From NCBI GenBank assembly GCA_026874595.1, contig CM049310.1, positions 20,620,058 to 20,684,057 of the forward strand: a stretch of DNA of 64,000 nt, in the 5' to 3' direction. This DNA is from Sipunculus nudus (Eukaryota; Annelida; Sipuncula; Golfingiida; Sipunculidae). Each line of letters begins with the position of its first letter. Within the stretch, counting starts at the first letter, position 1. Shown piece after piece: positions 13,357-25,095 of this stretch. The notes under the pieces were generated by a model, which was not told where the DNA came from, ran no database searches, and saw only the letters and a list, made by a program, of their open reading frames with translations. The position numbers and the translations under genes are program-made.

Positions 13357-15955
13357 CTAAAAATATGATTTGGGAAAGAGGCAAATGCTTGTTTTGTGTG
13401 GTAATAAATATAAGCTTTATTATGAGTTGTTGGTTTTTAGCTTATATATGATTTTGATAGTATCTTTGGAGACAGGGAAGAAGATTGATTTCATTTAGTT
13501 TATTAACAAATGGAGTGCTATCGTCACACAGATTTTGACTTGGCCATATAACTTATAAGCAGCACATATTATAAAAGAGTTTAACTATTTATTAAAATTT
13601 AATAAAAAATATTGTGCCAATATAATTTTTATTAAAAAAAATAATAAGAAAATCATATGATTTTTTAAAATAAAATATAACTGAAATGATTACTGAAATA
13701 ATATTATAGAATATATTCATGAATGCATTCATGAATACATTTTGAAAGTACCTGCACTGGTATTCAAGTACTTTCATTTTTACCTGAATTCCCATTCTTA
13801 TGCAATAAATTTTTTTAATGCAGTACATATTCATATTCGTATTCAAATACATTTGCAAAGCATTCGCACCATGTCTAGTATTTATTCAGTTTTAGCCAAA
13901 CGAAGATGTTGAGAATCAAGAATATACAAAATTCACAAATTTAAATAATGATCATAAGTACCTGGTTTTATGGCTTTTATTTATATTAAAAAAAATAAAT
14001 GTAATATATTCACTTTGGACTACTTTCACATCAATCTACACACTAGACACAGTAGGAATATAGATTAATATTATCAACTGCATCTTTGTCTATCACTAAT
14101 TTCCTTCATATTATCCCTAATGATTAGTAATGAATAATATGATTTTTTTATCATTAAGATTTCACTGAAAAATACCATAGGTGACTGCATGGTGTTATTT
14201 GGAATAACATTGACATTGACATTCTATCCATCCATACAAGATTCTTACATCATCAGCAACTGCAAGTTAATTTTCTGTTACTCATCAACTAACAAATTCC
14301 TTTTCTATTAATTTTTCTTTAATTTGTTATAAAAAAACAATACAAAATTATTAATTTATTGTTTATTGTTATGTTGTTTTTCAAAACAACTACTAGATAA
14401 GTTGGGTTGGACACCTGGATCAACTGTGGCTGGGCATTAGCTGCCTGGCTGCCCCAGTGTATGCTTCACTCAAGCATGCATAATTTGATGAAAGGTCAAC
14501 AAGGTCAACATACAGGTGACTGAAGAGGGGCTGGATTAAGCCTGGGTCTGACATGGTCTCATATAAACATTAATAAAAGCTACAATATTTGGCCAATTTC
14601 TTTCAGCTTTCTAAACTACAAAGATGAAATCCTTATGTGTGAATGATATGAAAATTATATCAACAGTGCTCTCAGGAAACAAACGTGCCATGGTCAAAGT
14701 TGGGCAAAATTTAAGGTACTTATTTTATATTTGTACTAATAACTTATAAAATTTGAAAATTTCAGAACTAATTTTTGGTATTCAATTGAATCTTGATTAA
14801 ATAATGTTACATCCCTGACAAAAAATCTCTAGCTTCAGCAATCCTCTTGTTAAGGGAGTAAATATATTTCTTGATTTTTTAAAAAGTGCATTATGTTTGG
14901 GCCCATAACTTAAAACTATTACGCAATACTGACATCATTTCTGGCATGTGCATAGCGAATGTATAGAAAAATATGTATATAATATATGATCAAAGTCAGA
15001 TCAGTGCTTTTGATATTAGGCAGTCTTACAGTGTAACAATGGGTTTTTAATGGAAAAATGAAGTTTTTCATTAATATTTCGAAGGAATTAAGTCCTAGTG
15101 ATAAAATTCTTGGCATGGTAGGGGATTTTGGAGACATCTAACTGTATGCTAAATTTAAGGAACTTAGAGCTGAAGCTAGGGAGCTGAGCTCTAGCAAACT
15201 GCATAAAACTAGCTTGATGTAAACTTGATGTGACATGGTGCTTGAAAACTTGAATAAAATCTACAGTTTTTGATCAACTGATTTCAAATTTTTGGTGTTA
15301 ACAGACAAAATGCTAACAAAAACATGCTGTGAAAATTAAATCCACAGTACTTACAGGAAAAAAACGTGCCATGGTCAAACTTGGGCAAAATTTAAGGTAC
15401 CAATTTTATATTTTTGCCAATATTTAAAAAAATTAACAGATTTTGATCTTATTTTTGGTATACAATTAAATTTTGATCAATTAAAGTAGTATTACTGAAA
15501 AAAGTCCCTACCTTTAACACTTTTTGTCTTAAGTGACCAAACATCTTTCCTAATTTTTTTACAAAGTCCATTATGTTTGGGCCCATAACTTTTTTAAATT
15601 AAATAATTTACTGACTTAATTTCTGGCATGTACATAGGAACTATATAGAGGAATATTTATGGTGAATATGAAGAAAACCAGATGAGTGGTTTTGATATTA
15701 GGCAGTCCTGAAGTGTGAAAATGATTTCTAATAAAAAATTGAGGTTTTTCCTTAATATCTGGAAGGAACGAAGTCCTATTGACCCAATTTTTGGCATGGT
15801 AGGAGATTTTTGGGAACTCTAACTGTATGGCAAATTTCAGATTCATAGGTCCAATGGTGTTGAAATGTGCCAATCTTACGGATGGACGTCCGGACAGACG
15901 GACAGATGATGGACCACTACTATAGCTCAGATGACTTATAGTCAGCTGAGCTAAA
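13357..15955 (-). repeat. Repeat family A, copy 2, fused head-to-tail to copy 1
   Basis: Starting at AAAAATATGATTTGGG the sequence repeats copy 1 almost base for base (compare 11255-11500 with 13357-13600, and 11820-13330 with 14390-15920). It ends in the same GACAGACGG microsatellite and GCTCAGATGACTTATAGTCA terminus near 15900-15955. The hairpin terminus AACAAGGGACCC is missing at the junction: GCTGAGCT of copy 1 runs straight into interior sequence. That suggests unequal exchange or rolling-circle-type tandem generation rather than two independent insertions. No coding capacity is visible. Confidence 0.75.
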
Positions 15956-16283
15956 AAGATACAAAATAAAATTAACTCAATTTACTAAAGAGATGAATAA
16001 GCTTTTTACTTGTCTGACTTTGCTTATTAAACTTCCTTTTATTAAAGAAACTTGTATTTTCAATATTAAGCCTTGACTTTTGATTTATGTATATTAATAT
16101 TGACTGAGATTAAAATATATATAAATGTTATTATATTACTTATAAATGTTTACACATCTCTTGATCATTGTGTTGGTTATACTAAAGGACCCTGATCTGT
16201 GCTATGCTGCAGTTTTATGAAATGGGCAATATATGAGAATAATTCCACATAACTTTACTTTAATTTTAAAACAAGGCTTAAAG

Positions 16284-17770
16284 GCCTAATGTGAACCTGT
16301 GCAATGGGATAAATATTAGACATAATGCTTCAATGATAACATGCTTGACCATTACTTTTCAAGTACATGTGTGACATGTATATGTACAATAGCTATGATG
16401 CAAGTACTAAAATTGTTGAACCCCAGGAATAAGCACCTATTTCACAAACATCACTCCTGAAACACTGGCATGGATGTACACAACACAAAAATGATTGTAG
16501 GTGGCCCCATCAGTCTTTGTGTATACAAAAGCCATCAAAGATGTATGGACATGCAAACTTGCAGTCATACACTTCAAACCACACTTGAGCTATGTGCTAT
16601 GATGCATGAAACCAAAAACGATTGTGGGCACTACAAGTCTTGTATACAACTAACTATCCAAAATGTATGGAAATGTACAATTTCAGGCCGATAGGTCAAA
16701 TTACTTCTGAGAAATCAGCAGGGACATACAGTGCAAAAATTATTGTATGAGGTGCCATCTGTCTTGAATATGAAGAAGCTGTGATAAAAAGATATACACA
16801 ATTTCAGGCTGATTTATCAAATCCCTCCTGAGAAATAAGCAGGGACATACACTGCATAAATTACTGAAGGTGGCAACACCAGTCTTGGGTACAAAATCAA
16901 AGATGTTGGACAAGCCAAAATTTCAGGCAGATACATCAAACTTCTCTTGAGTCAGGTGCACTGGGCTGACCTAGCTCAGCTGAGGAAAAGCAGAGGAATG
17001 CAGTTGCCCTGGTCCTAAGTCAAGCAAAACTAATTGCCAGCTGAAGCTACTGCACTGAGTGAATTCTTGACCTGCTGCCAAATCTGATACAGTTTGCAGT
17101 TTTTCAAAGCTATTTATAAACTGGCTTCTGTGGCTCAGGGGTAGAGCACAGGACTCAAAGCTGGGAGATCATGAGTTCGAATCTCAGCCTAGGCGGTGAG
17201 ATTTTTCGCGGTCGGCCACCACCCGGGGTGAGCACTCTGCAGGCTTAATGGGAAGGCCATGCCCAATGGCTGTGTTTCACTCACAAATGAGTGCGCCTTT
17301 CAGGGGTTTCTTGGTGGTATGACCCAGCAATGGGGACGATTACACAACCAGGCCCACAGTTGCAGAAGTCACCGGGCCTGGTTGATGCCAGGATATAAAA
17401 TGAGAGGAAGCGTGTGATACTGCTCTTTCATGTTGTCCGAAACCGGAAAGGATTTCTGCTGATGTACATATACGTAGTTAAGTTAGCATTAAAAATGGAG
17501 GCCGTTATTTCCACGAAAAAAATAAAATAAATAAAAATAAAAAACCTATTAATAGATACAGACTGAAACTTGGTCTGTTGCCAAATCTGAAATAGTTGCC
17601 AGTGTGCCAAGCTATTTATAGATACAGACAAATCTTGGCATGTTGCAAAATCTGTGTATACATACTAAAAGTCTTTGGCTATAATGCTTTTCAAGCTGAC
17701 ATATTTAAAAGGGTTTATTTTTTATCAAAATGCTAAGAATAATAACAGGTGAATCTTGAAAGCAAAATCA
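16284..17770 (-). repeat. Repeat family B, left copy (terminal part), interrupted by a SINE
   Basis: The reverse complement of 47150-48290 is recognisable throughout: AAGGC-TTAAAGGCCTAATG with GTGAACCTGTGC at the terminus, then CATAATGCTTCAATG, units with CAGGGACATACACTG, and finally CTTGG and CCAAATCTG blocks. The copy is cut at 17121-17544 by a SINE. After 17770 similarity to the right copy fades; family B sequence resumes at about 19300. Terminal GTGAACCTGTG is the inverted partner of the start of the right-hand copy. Confidence 0.7.
17121..17544 (+). mobile_element. tRNA-derived SINE
   Basis: A tRNA-like head has a good A box (TGGCTCAGGGG, 17131-17141), a paired D stem GCTC/GAGC, and a B box (GAGTTCGAATC, 17173-17183). 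A ~300-bp unrelated body follows (CCACCACCCGGGGTGAGCAC, GGGCCTGGTTGATGCCAGG), ending in an A-rich tail (17515-17544). Near-matching 11-bp flanks CTATTTATAAA (17110-17120) and CTATTAATAGA (17546-17556) are probable diverged target-site duplications. The equivalent position in the right-hand family B copy (about 47278-47292) lacks the insert. A SINE is transcribed by RNA polymerase III and moved by a partner LINE; which partner is not shown here. Confidence 0.85.
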
Positions 17771-19300
17771 GAATACAGATACATTTTATTCATGGATGTA
17801 TTTTACACACAGGGTTGGCACAATCCTCACAGAGGAACAGGAAGGGAAAAAATAATTTCTTCCCACCATTTCTTCCCAGAGAAGAAATGCAGTCACAACA
17901 TACATGTCATTTTTTTTCAAATGATTATTTTGGCCTGTCATATAAGTACAAATCACAGGGTTATGTTTTCCTTTATTAGTTGAGCAATTAAGATGAACTT
18001 AACATGAGTCCACACAGTCAGTTATGTTGTTTGTACAATCTTTAGTTGAGTATAAAAGGTCATCTCTTCCAGAATATACATACTCCAGGGGTGTTTGGTA
18101 CAGCAAGGTGAGCCTTAAACAGTGTAATAATACTTTACATTGAATTAAATAAATTCTTCAAATTTAATTGGTTGAGTTAATAAGATACATACATTGTTTA
18201 AGAATTTACTGACTATTAAGCAGATTGCTTATTTTTGTCCAGTATTGGTAAGGTTTTTTATCTTCTTGAAAGATGAAAAACAAAATAAATTTTTTGTAGC
18301 GAGGGGTTAAAATTGACGCAGGGGGTGCCTAAGAACCATACCTTTAATTTTTTTGCCTTAATTATTATTTTTATTTTTTAAAGGTCGGAGATAAGGTTCA
18401 AAAGCTATACACTCTTTAACCTTCTTTGTTAAATTTTTTATATAAAAATTTAGCATTTAGTACATGTGGGAGTCCATTAAGCTATGAAAGATTAATTATC
18501 AAGTTTCAGGTTGTGAGTAGCTTGGTTAAAATTTTAACTATATTATATGTTAATGTTTATCTTATATTGTTCTATAATATACCTATTATTGTGACTATTA
18601 TGAAGGTATATTTCAGACATTATGGGAAAAAACTAATTATCACCCTGTTCCTATTTGACCATACCTTGTAGACACTATGGGACAGAGCCGGATTCAATGA
18701 GTAGAGATTCTGGGACACAACCACTAAATTAGCCCAAAATGCACAGTAGACAATTTGGGATTATATGATTTGAACAGGAGCCCAAAACTCTGATGAAACT
18801 GATCTGTCTCAGCTTCAATAGGTGTGGCATATTGTCAGTGTAACTGTTCTTAATTTGTCATTTGATTTATTTAATTTATTAAATTCTATAAAAAATTTCA
18901 GTCTGATTCAATGTTTAAATAATAAACAACAATTTGTCATTAATGAATAATTGTAATACATTATTCACTTTTCAGTGATTTTCTGTTACATATGTGTATA
19001 TGTTTAATGAAAGTTTGTTGAAAAAGTCAAACATTTCTTCCCTTACTTTCTTTTCTTCCCCAACTTCTGAGAATATTCCCAAACTCAAAAGGAAGAGAAG
19101 AAATACCTATTTTCCTGGAAGAATGCCAACCCTGCTTACACATAAGCTGGATATGGACACTAATTATTTATGTTGCCTGTACAGCTCTGCTCATATACCC
19201 ACAGACCTCAGACTGTTACTGCAATAAATCTACCATCTTTGTTTATGAAAGTATCTTACAGTCTTTTTATTGTTAAAGATCCAATAATTCAGCCAAAAAT
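17771..19300. other. AT-rich unassigned stretch
   Basis: No gene or RNA is recognised. Overlapping ORFs of 75-81 aa exist near 17749-17983 and 18426-18671 with low-complexity, AT-driven composition. There are TTTCTTCCC-rich patches near 17860 and 19030. The stretch interrupts family B between its terminal part and its interior part, so it may be an inserted element without recognisable ends. Confidence 0.4.
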
Positions 19301-19631
19301 AATTTAAATAAACTTAAACAGAGGCCACCTAAAAATCATTTTTTTGTGCAAAGTTACAGAATTTGAAACAACAGTTTTGCAGAAGAAGACTATTGCAGCC
19401 CTTACTTTGATATAGGTTTACTTGGGCACAAGACCTTATGCTCTCTATGACCCTACCAAAATTCAATGAACTTGATCTATTCTAATACCGTTGAGAGAAC
19501 CCAACTCTAGAAAATTCTTGTGTAAAATTAAACAATTTGGCATGACAGTTTAATCAGAAATTATATTTTAATGTAGAAGTTGAAAGATTCTAAATTACAA
19601 GTTTTTTGCCCATAAAAAACAGGCCGATGCA
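19301..19631 (-). repeat. Repeat family B interior, left of LTR element
   Basis: Sequence related to the 44510-47100 block in reverse orientation (GAACTTGATCTATTC, then CCGATGCAGGTGG). It is directly continued at 24164 after removal of the LTR element: the joined context CGATGCAGGTGG-CACTAC matches the reverse complement of 44975-45000. Confidence 0.65.
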
Positions 19632-19636
19632 GGTGG

Positions 19637-19797
19637 TGTAACAGCTTATGGTCACTTAGCTAGACTTGACTAAAGACACAACACGAGGCATGACCGGAAA
19701 CCAACTGTATTGCATGATTACCGTAAAGACGGTATACAAATATTAGAGTACTTAGGTGCCGTTAGGTGGCAGCACCCATCAGCCTATATCTGTCACA
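19637..19797 (-). repeat. 3' LTR of the Ty3/gypsy element
   Basis: 161 bp, beginning TGTAACAGC and ending CTGTCACA on the plus strand. It is bounded outside by GGTGG and inside by the polypurine tract. It differs from the other LTR at about four sites, which implies a fairly recent insertion. Confidence 0.93.
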
Positions 19798-19991
19798 TCC
19801 CCCTTCTTAAGCTGTTAACCCAGGATAGTAACCATATAAAAATATTATCATTAAATGAATAAACTGTCACTGTTGTGTTACTCATGCTTATTTTGATTTT
19901 AATTCAGATGTTTCAAACTGAACTATTTACTTAAATTTTTTTTCCGGATTTTATATTATTCAGTAACAAAGTCTTTAAAGTGTCCTGGGCG

Positions 19992-21437
19992 TCAAATTAA
20001 TCGACCACTCCTTGACCGCTGCAACATGCCACCCGCCTGCGGGTTTTGGTTAGTCGCATCAGCCTCTAGCTGTTGTCTCTCGGCCTGTTGTTCCTGTATC
20101 TCAGGTGGTTCTTGGTGTGGTTGCTGCAGGTGACCACCTGGCCCTGTTGGTATTTCATCAAGAATCTCACTGAATGTTTGCAATGAAGGTGATGGTTGTT
20201 CAGTACACTTTATCAGATATCTGCGGTTTCTTCTAATTGGACCATTGGCACTCTGTACAACATATGATCGTGGCTGCTTGTGTTGTGACACAACCACTGC
20301 TGGTTGCCATGTTTTCTTTTGACTGACTACCACACTATCTCCCTTCTTGAGAGCAAAAGGAGGTTTTGTCCCTTTGTCATAGTACCTTTTTTGCCGTTTC
20401 TGCCTCTCACGCAGCTTTATCTGTGCTCTAATTGCACGAGGTTTTAGCAAGGATTTTGTGGTTGGTAACTTGGAGCGGAGCAGTCTACTCATCAGTAACT
20501 GGGATGGAGTGTATTGCAAACCACTAATAGGGCTATTGCGGTACCCCAAGAGTGCTAACTGAGGATCACGATTGTCTTCATCTGCCTTTTTAAGGATGTT
20601 TTTGATGGTTTGAATGGTCCTCTCGGCTTGTCCATTGGATTGTGGGTAGCGAGGGCTTGATGTTGTTACCTGAAAACCCCACTGCTGTGAAAACTCAAGT
20701 AAGTCCTTACTGGCAAATGGCATGTTGTCACCAACAACTTCCTGCGGAATGCCATGGCATGCAAAAATGTTCTTTGAGTGCTGTATGACTGATTTTGCAG
20801 TTTTGTACGAAAGCTGACAGATTTCTAGGTATTTAGAGTAGTAATCCACTACCACTAAGTAGTCATTGTCTTTGTAGGTCATTATGTCCATGCCTACTTT
20901 CATGAACGGGATATCTGGAAGATCATGAGGGATCATTGGCTCTCTCTGGGTAGCCCTGCTAAACTTAAGGCATATCTGACATCCGGCTACCGTATTCTCT
21001 ATGTCACTTGCCATTCTTGGCCAGTACATGACCATTTGAGCTCTAGCTTTGCACTTTATTTCACCAAAATGACCTTCATGTATGAGCTGCAACATAGCTG
21101 GTTGTAATGACTTTGGTATGACTGCTTGGTCTCCTTTGAATATAACACCATCAGCAATGTGCAACTCGTCTCTGATGTTCCAATAAATTTGTGCATTAGC
21201 GTTCACTTTTTTCTTTGTCCTTGGCCAGCCTGTGGCAATATATTCTTTCACAAGCTTTAAGGCAGTGTCTTTCTCTGTTGCTTCAGCAAGCTCTGCAAAT
21301 TTCACTGCACTTATGGGGGCATTTGCTTTAAGCGCATGAACAGCCATTGTTGTTTTTTCCTCAAGAACTGTGTCTGGTGTGCCTTTAATGAATGCACGCG
21401 ATAACGTGTCAGCCACATACATGTACTTGCCTGGCAC
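19992..21437 (-). pseudogene. Retrotransposon integrase region (Pol C-terminal part)
   Basis: An open stretch of 481 codons. It has an HHCC zinc-binding N-terminal domain (H120, H123, C153, C156) and a catalytic core with D184 (VGMDIM), D237 (VGDNMP) and E272 (GQAERT), the DDE triad. A C-terminal Lys/Arg-rich part follows with a KKGDSVVV segment typical of gypsy integrase tails. It continues in the same frame as the RNase H segment upstream (21465-22040) but is separated from it by one in-frame TAA at 21465-21467. The apparent Met start is not the true start of a protein. Integrase inserts the cDNA into the genome. Confidence 0.9.
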
Positions 21438-21464
21438 ATAATTAACTCTGAGGTCATATGGCTG

Positions 21465-22040
21465 TTAGCGTATCATCATGCGTTGAAGTCTTGGCGGCGC
21501 CTTACAGAGTGGCTTCTTTAGAATACTTTCTAGAGGCTTGTGGTCTGTGTGTACTTGTATGGCTTCCTTACCCCAGATGTACTGGTTGAACTTGTTGCAC
21601 GCGAAGCAAATGGCCAACATTTCCTTCTCAATCTGAGCGTAATTGGTTTCAGCTGACGATAATGACCTTGAACCGTATGCAACTGGTTTGCCTTGTTGCA
21701 TAAGACATGCTCCGAGTCCATGTTGTGATGCGTCACACTGAATGGTTACTGGTTTTGTGACGTCATAGTAAGCTAGTACTGGCTTGCTAATGAGAATTTG
21801 CTTCAAGTGATTTAGCACTTGCTCATGTTCAGGTTGCCAACACCACATAGCATCTTTTTTCAACAGCTCTCTGAGTGGAGCTGAGATGACAGATTCATTT
21901 GGAATGTACTGTGAGAGATATTTAATCATGCCCAGAAGGCGCTGAAGTGACTGTACATCTGTTGGGCTGGGCGCTTCTAGAATTGCTTGTATTTTGAGTG
22001 GACTTGGTTTGAGACCACTAGCCGAGACAATGTTTCCCAT
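21465..22040 (-). pseudogene. Retrotransposon RT thumb/connection and RNase H
   Basis: 191 codons covering the end of reverse transcriptase (LLGMIKYLSQYIP, then the ALREL-type connection) and RNase H (IQCDASQHGLGACL, AYGSRSLS, TDHKPLES). The catalytic acidic residues of RNase H are visible in CDAS and HTDHK. It ends at an in-frame TAA before the integrase region. At its upstream edge the frame differs from the preceding RT segment, so at least one indel separates the two. Confidence 0.88.
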
Positions 22041-22050
22041 GTATTCAACT

Positions 22051-22867
22051 TCACTTATTTTGTACTGAATCTTGTCCTTGTTGAAACGAACGCCTTTGGC
22101 TCACGCTCTGTCTAGTACTTTGCACATGCTCTGCCTCATCAGATGCTGCAATTATCATGTCATCAGCTATCACATGTACACCTTCTATATCACCAAATGT
22201 CTCTTCATTGCGTTTTTGCATCACCTCACTTGCTGAACTTATGCGAAGGGCATGCGTTTGAATCTCTTTCTGCCCCACGGTGTATTGAATGTACATAGGT
22301 AGGATGACTCCTCGGACAACTTTACATGATAATAGCCATCCTTCATGTCCAGTATAGTGAATATCGTTTTGCCAGCTAGTTTTGTCTGAACATTGCCTGG
22401 TGTCGGTATGTTGTAACGCTCGCGCTTCATGGCTAGATTTAGCAGTTTTGGGTCCAGGCAAAGTCGTATGGATCCATTCTTTTTTTCAGTGATCACAAGG
22501 TTGCTAACCCAGTCAGTGGGTCTATCCACATCATCTATGATTCCATTTTCCTGGAGCATCTCTAAGCTCTCTTTAACTTCGGCCATACAGTATATGGCAC
22601 CTTGCGTGGACTCTGAATTCTGCCATTGACATCTGCTTTCAATTCAATATTATATTCCTTGTCATACAGGCCTATGCCAGTGAAAATGTCTCTATACTGT
22701 TGCAGGACTGTATCCTTGGTCAGGGGTGACTGTTTTGTGCATGTGTAAACACGCCTGACAAGGTCCAGGGCTTCACATGCTTCATGACCAAGTATCGATG
22801 TATCTCCAGTGTCTGTGATATAGAACTGCAGCTGCCTGCTTACACCTTTGTCAGTGGTGCATGTCAT
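22051..22867 (-). pseudogene. Retrotransposon reverse transcriptase core, frame-shifted
   Basis: RT motifs are spread over three reading frames. Sequence between protease and RT lies at 22562-22867. Fingers/palm with NLVITEKKNGSIRLCLDP and GYYHVKL lie at 22239-22586. The polymerase active-site box reads VIADDMIIAAS at 22051-22461, with IADD where most gypsy elements have YIDD or YVDD. Each frame switch marks an indel; the clearest are near 22240, near 22110 and near 22580. The copy cannot make a continuous Pol protein as it stands. Confidence 0.85.
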
Positions 22868-22922
22868 ATAGGCTGAACCAAGAGGCTTAATAATCTGTCT
22901 GCCAAATGCACAAAGTACAGTA

Positions 22923-23840
22923 TTAGTCTTTTTTTATGGCAACAGTCTGGTGAATTTTGTTGAATTCATTTACAGGCAACACATTTGCTTGTGCTCCTGT
23001 GTCAAGCTTAAAGTCTATGTCTTGGCCCTGCACTTTAAATTTTGCTGTCCACTTAGCTGGGTACACTGAGCTCCCCCTATTGAGAGTACTCATCACTAAA
23101 TATCTAGAAGGATCCTCCTCATCTGATTCATCACACTCTAGCTCGTGGACTCTGCGACGAAAGCCACCACCCCTGCACACTTTAGCGAAATGATTCTTTC
23201 CATTGCATTTCTTACAGGTGGCGCCATAGGCTGGGCACTTGCATGGTGCATGTTTAGTCCCACAGTATTGACAGTTAGAATCACTATGCTTTGGCTTATT
23301 TTGCTGGCTTACAGGGGTAACACCTTTAGTGTTTCTATATGAATCAGGTCTTTTATCTTTATATCTTGTTTGCCTGGAAATAGCATGCACCTGCTTGACT
23401 GTGTTTGACTGTTGGCTGTGCACATAGCCTCCATCTGCTGTTTGCTTGCCTCAGCCGCATGACATATTTCAATTGCTTTTCCAGACTGAAGTTCTGGTCC
23501 ACGATTGTGGGCATGGGTTCATCCCACTTCTGAGTAAACATTCTTTAATTCTCATGTCTGCACAGCCGAACACAATTCTATCCCTGAGAATGGAATTAGT
23601 TTGTTCACCATAATCACAGTTGCTCACTAAGGTTCGGAGATCATTTATCCAGCAGTCTACAGGCTCTCCCTCTCTCTGATTTCTCTCCCATAGCTTGTAA
23701 CGTTCGAAGACTTCATTTCTTCTGGGCTCGCAATAGGCTTTGAATTTCTGTAGGACACAGCTATAATCACTCGAACTTTCGTTCTCAGCAAAGGTCAAGT
23801 TCTTATAAATGTCCTGGGCTTCAAGACCAACGCAATGCAA
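22923..23840 (-). pseudogene. Retrotransposon Gag and protease region, broken
   Basis: A capsid-like helical part (23469-23840; ERYKLWERNQREGEPVDCWI is typical of gypsy Gag) is followed by a zinc-knuckle region and protease (22923-23423). The second knuckle is a regular CX2CX4HX4C (C70, C73, H78, C83 of that open stretch); the first, CQYCGTKHAPCKC, is a variant. The protease active site is FKLDTGAQ. Gag and knuckle segments share a frame, but the bridge between them (about 23440-23540) reads in another frame, so two compensating shifts lie there. The Gag start lies further right, near 23841-23990. Confidence 0.85.
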
Positions 23841-24002
23841 TAAAATGGTGACAATGGTCTTACCGCTCTTGTTGCTGAGCTCTGCCGCATCGTAATAGTG
23901 CTGAAACTGTTGCTCTCAGCGTCACCAGGCCTCTGTGAGGTTGCCTCCAGAGAATGACATATTGGGTGGGGGTTTTAAGCCTTCCATCCTTCTCTGACAC
24001 CA

Positions 24003-24163
24003 TGAAACAGCTTATGGTCACTTAGCTAGACTTGACTAAAGACACAACATGAGGCATGACCGGAAACCAATTGTATTGCATGATTACCGTAAAGAGGGTA
24101 TACAAATATTAGAGTACTTAGGTGCCGTTAGGTGGCAGCACCCATCAGCCTATATCTGTCACA
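24003..24163 (-). repeat. 5' LTR of the Ty3/gypsy element
   Basis: 161 bp, matching the 3' LTR; inner edge TGAAACAGC next to the primer-binding site, outer edge CTGTCACA followed by the duplication GGTGG at 24164-24168. It would carry the promoter of the element. Confidence 0.93.
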
Positions 24164-24960
24164 GGTGGCACTACAAAAACCTGAATTTCAAATATGGTTC
24201 ACATCATCAACATTTACAGTGAACTTGGTGATGTTAGCTCCAGCCAATCCTGAGATGTTCATGTTAGTATGCTTGTGACGCCATATAAAGCTCAATCCCA
24301 CAACAATTGACATGCGACTGATTTTAGCATAAAATTTGGGGATGCTAGCTACTGTTTTGTCTTGAGAAATTATGGGTTTATGTGCTGATGACTGTTTACC
24401 CCCGTACAAAAAAATATTAATGCAGGTGGTACCACCAATACCTTATTTTCAAATATGACTCATGAGACCAACATTTGTGTAAAAGTTGGTGATGCTAACT
24501 TTTGCCGCTTCTGAGATTGTCATTTTAGTATGCTTTTTTGGCCAAATGATTTAGTTCAGCTACCTGTAACTCGGCCAAAAATCACCTAACTGGAACCATA
24601 CAAACAAACTTGAGAGAGATGTTTCTTGGATTATTTCTGGAATTTAAACAATTTGACTGGACAGTTTCGGGGAAGATTTTAGCTTTTCCCAGTAAAATCT
24701 CAAGAAATGCAGACAGCCAAAACATAAGCAAAATCCGACAGAATATTTAGATGACTGGGTTTTTTTGCGTAAAATTTTGTGATGCCAGTTCCTGTTCTTT
24801 TGTGAGACCTCACACCACTGAGTAAGTTCGCAGGTTGGCATACTACCTTAACTTGAGAGGTTGCTCTGCTACACAGCAGAAACCTAAAAGTAAAACACCA
24901 CAACGTGAGCCTACAGTTTCCAAATCTTGTCAGTGATTTGAAAAGAGCTTAGGAGCCACT
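24164..24960 (-). repeat. Repeat family B interior, right of LTR element
   Basis: The continuation of the left block, with units marked by TTCAAATATG, GATGTTAGCT and TTTTAGTATGCTTTTTTGG in reverse orientation to 44510-47100. It includes the perfect palindrome GGTGGTACCACC at 24425-24436. ORFs here are shadows of repeat sequence. Confidence 0.65.
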
Positions 24961-25095
24961 ATAGAACGCGGGCTTCGCTTGTATTGAGGAACATATAAAT
25001 AAAATTGTCACCTCTCATTCCCTATTTTAACTCCTACTTTTCCCTGTAGATGTCCCTACACTCAACTCTTCTAACATAAACAACTACTTAGCATG

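Larger units (their letters stand above)
19637..24163 (-). mobile_element. Ty3/gypsy LTR retrotransposon (degenerate)
   Basis: A 4,527-bp element with two 161-bp LTRs (19637-19797 and 24003-24163), both TG...CA, differing at about four positions by eye. It is flanked by the 5-bp duplication GGTGG (19632-19636 and 24164-24168). On the coding (minus) strand a primer-binding site follows the 5' LTR closely (TGGTGTCAGAGAAGG, near 23990-24005; its first nine bases match the tRNA-Leu 3' end). A polypurine tract AAGAAGGGGGA abuts the 3' LTR (19798-19808). Domain order is Gag, zinc knuckle, protease, RT, RNase H, integrase, the Ty3/gypsy order. Frame changes and a stop make it non-functional as read. 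Short LTRs, the Leu-type primer site and 5-bp duplications resemble Mag-lineage/Steamer-like elements of bivalves; that lineage call is inference. Confidence 0.93.
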
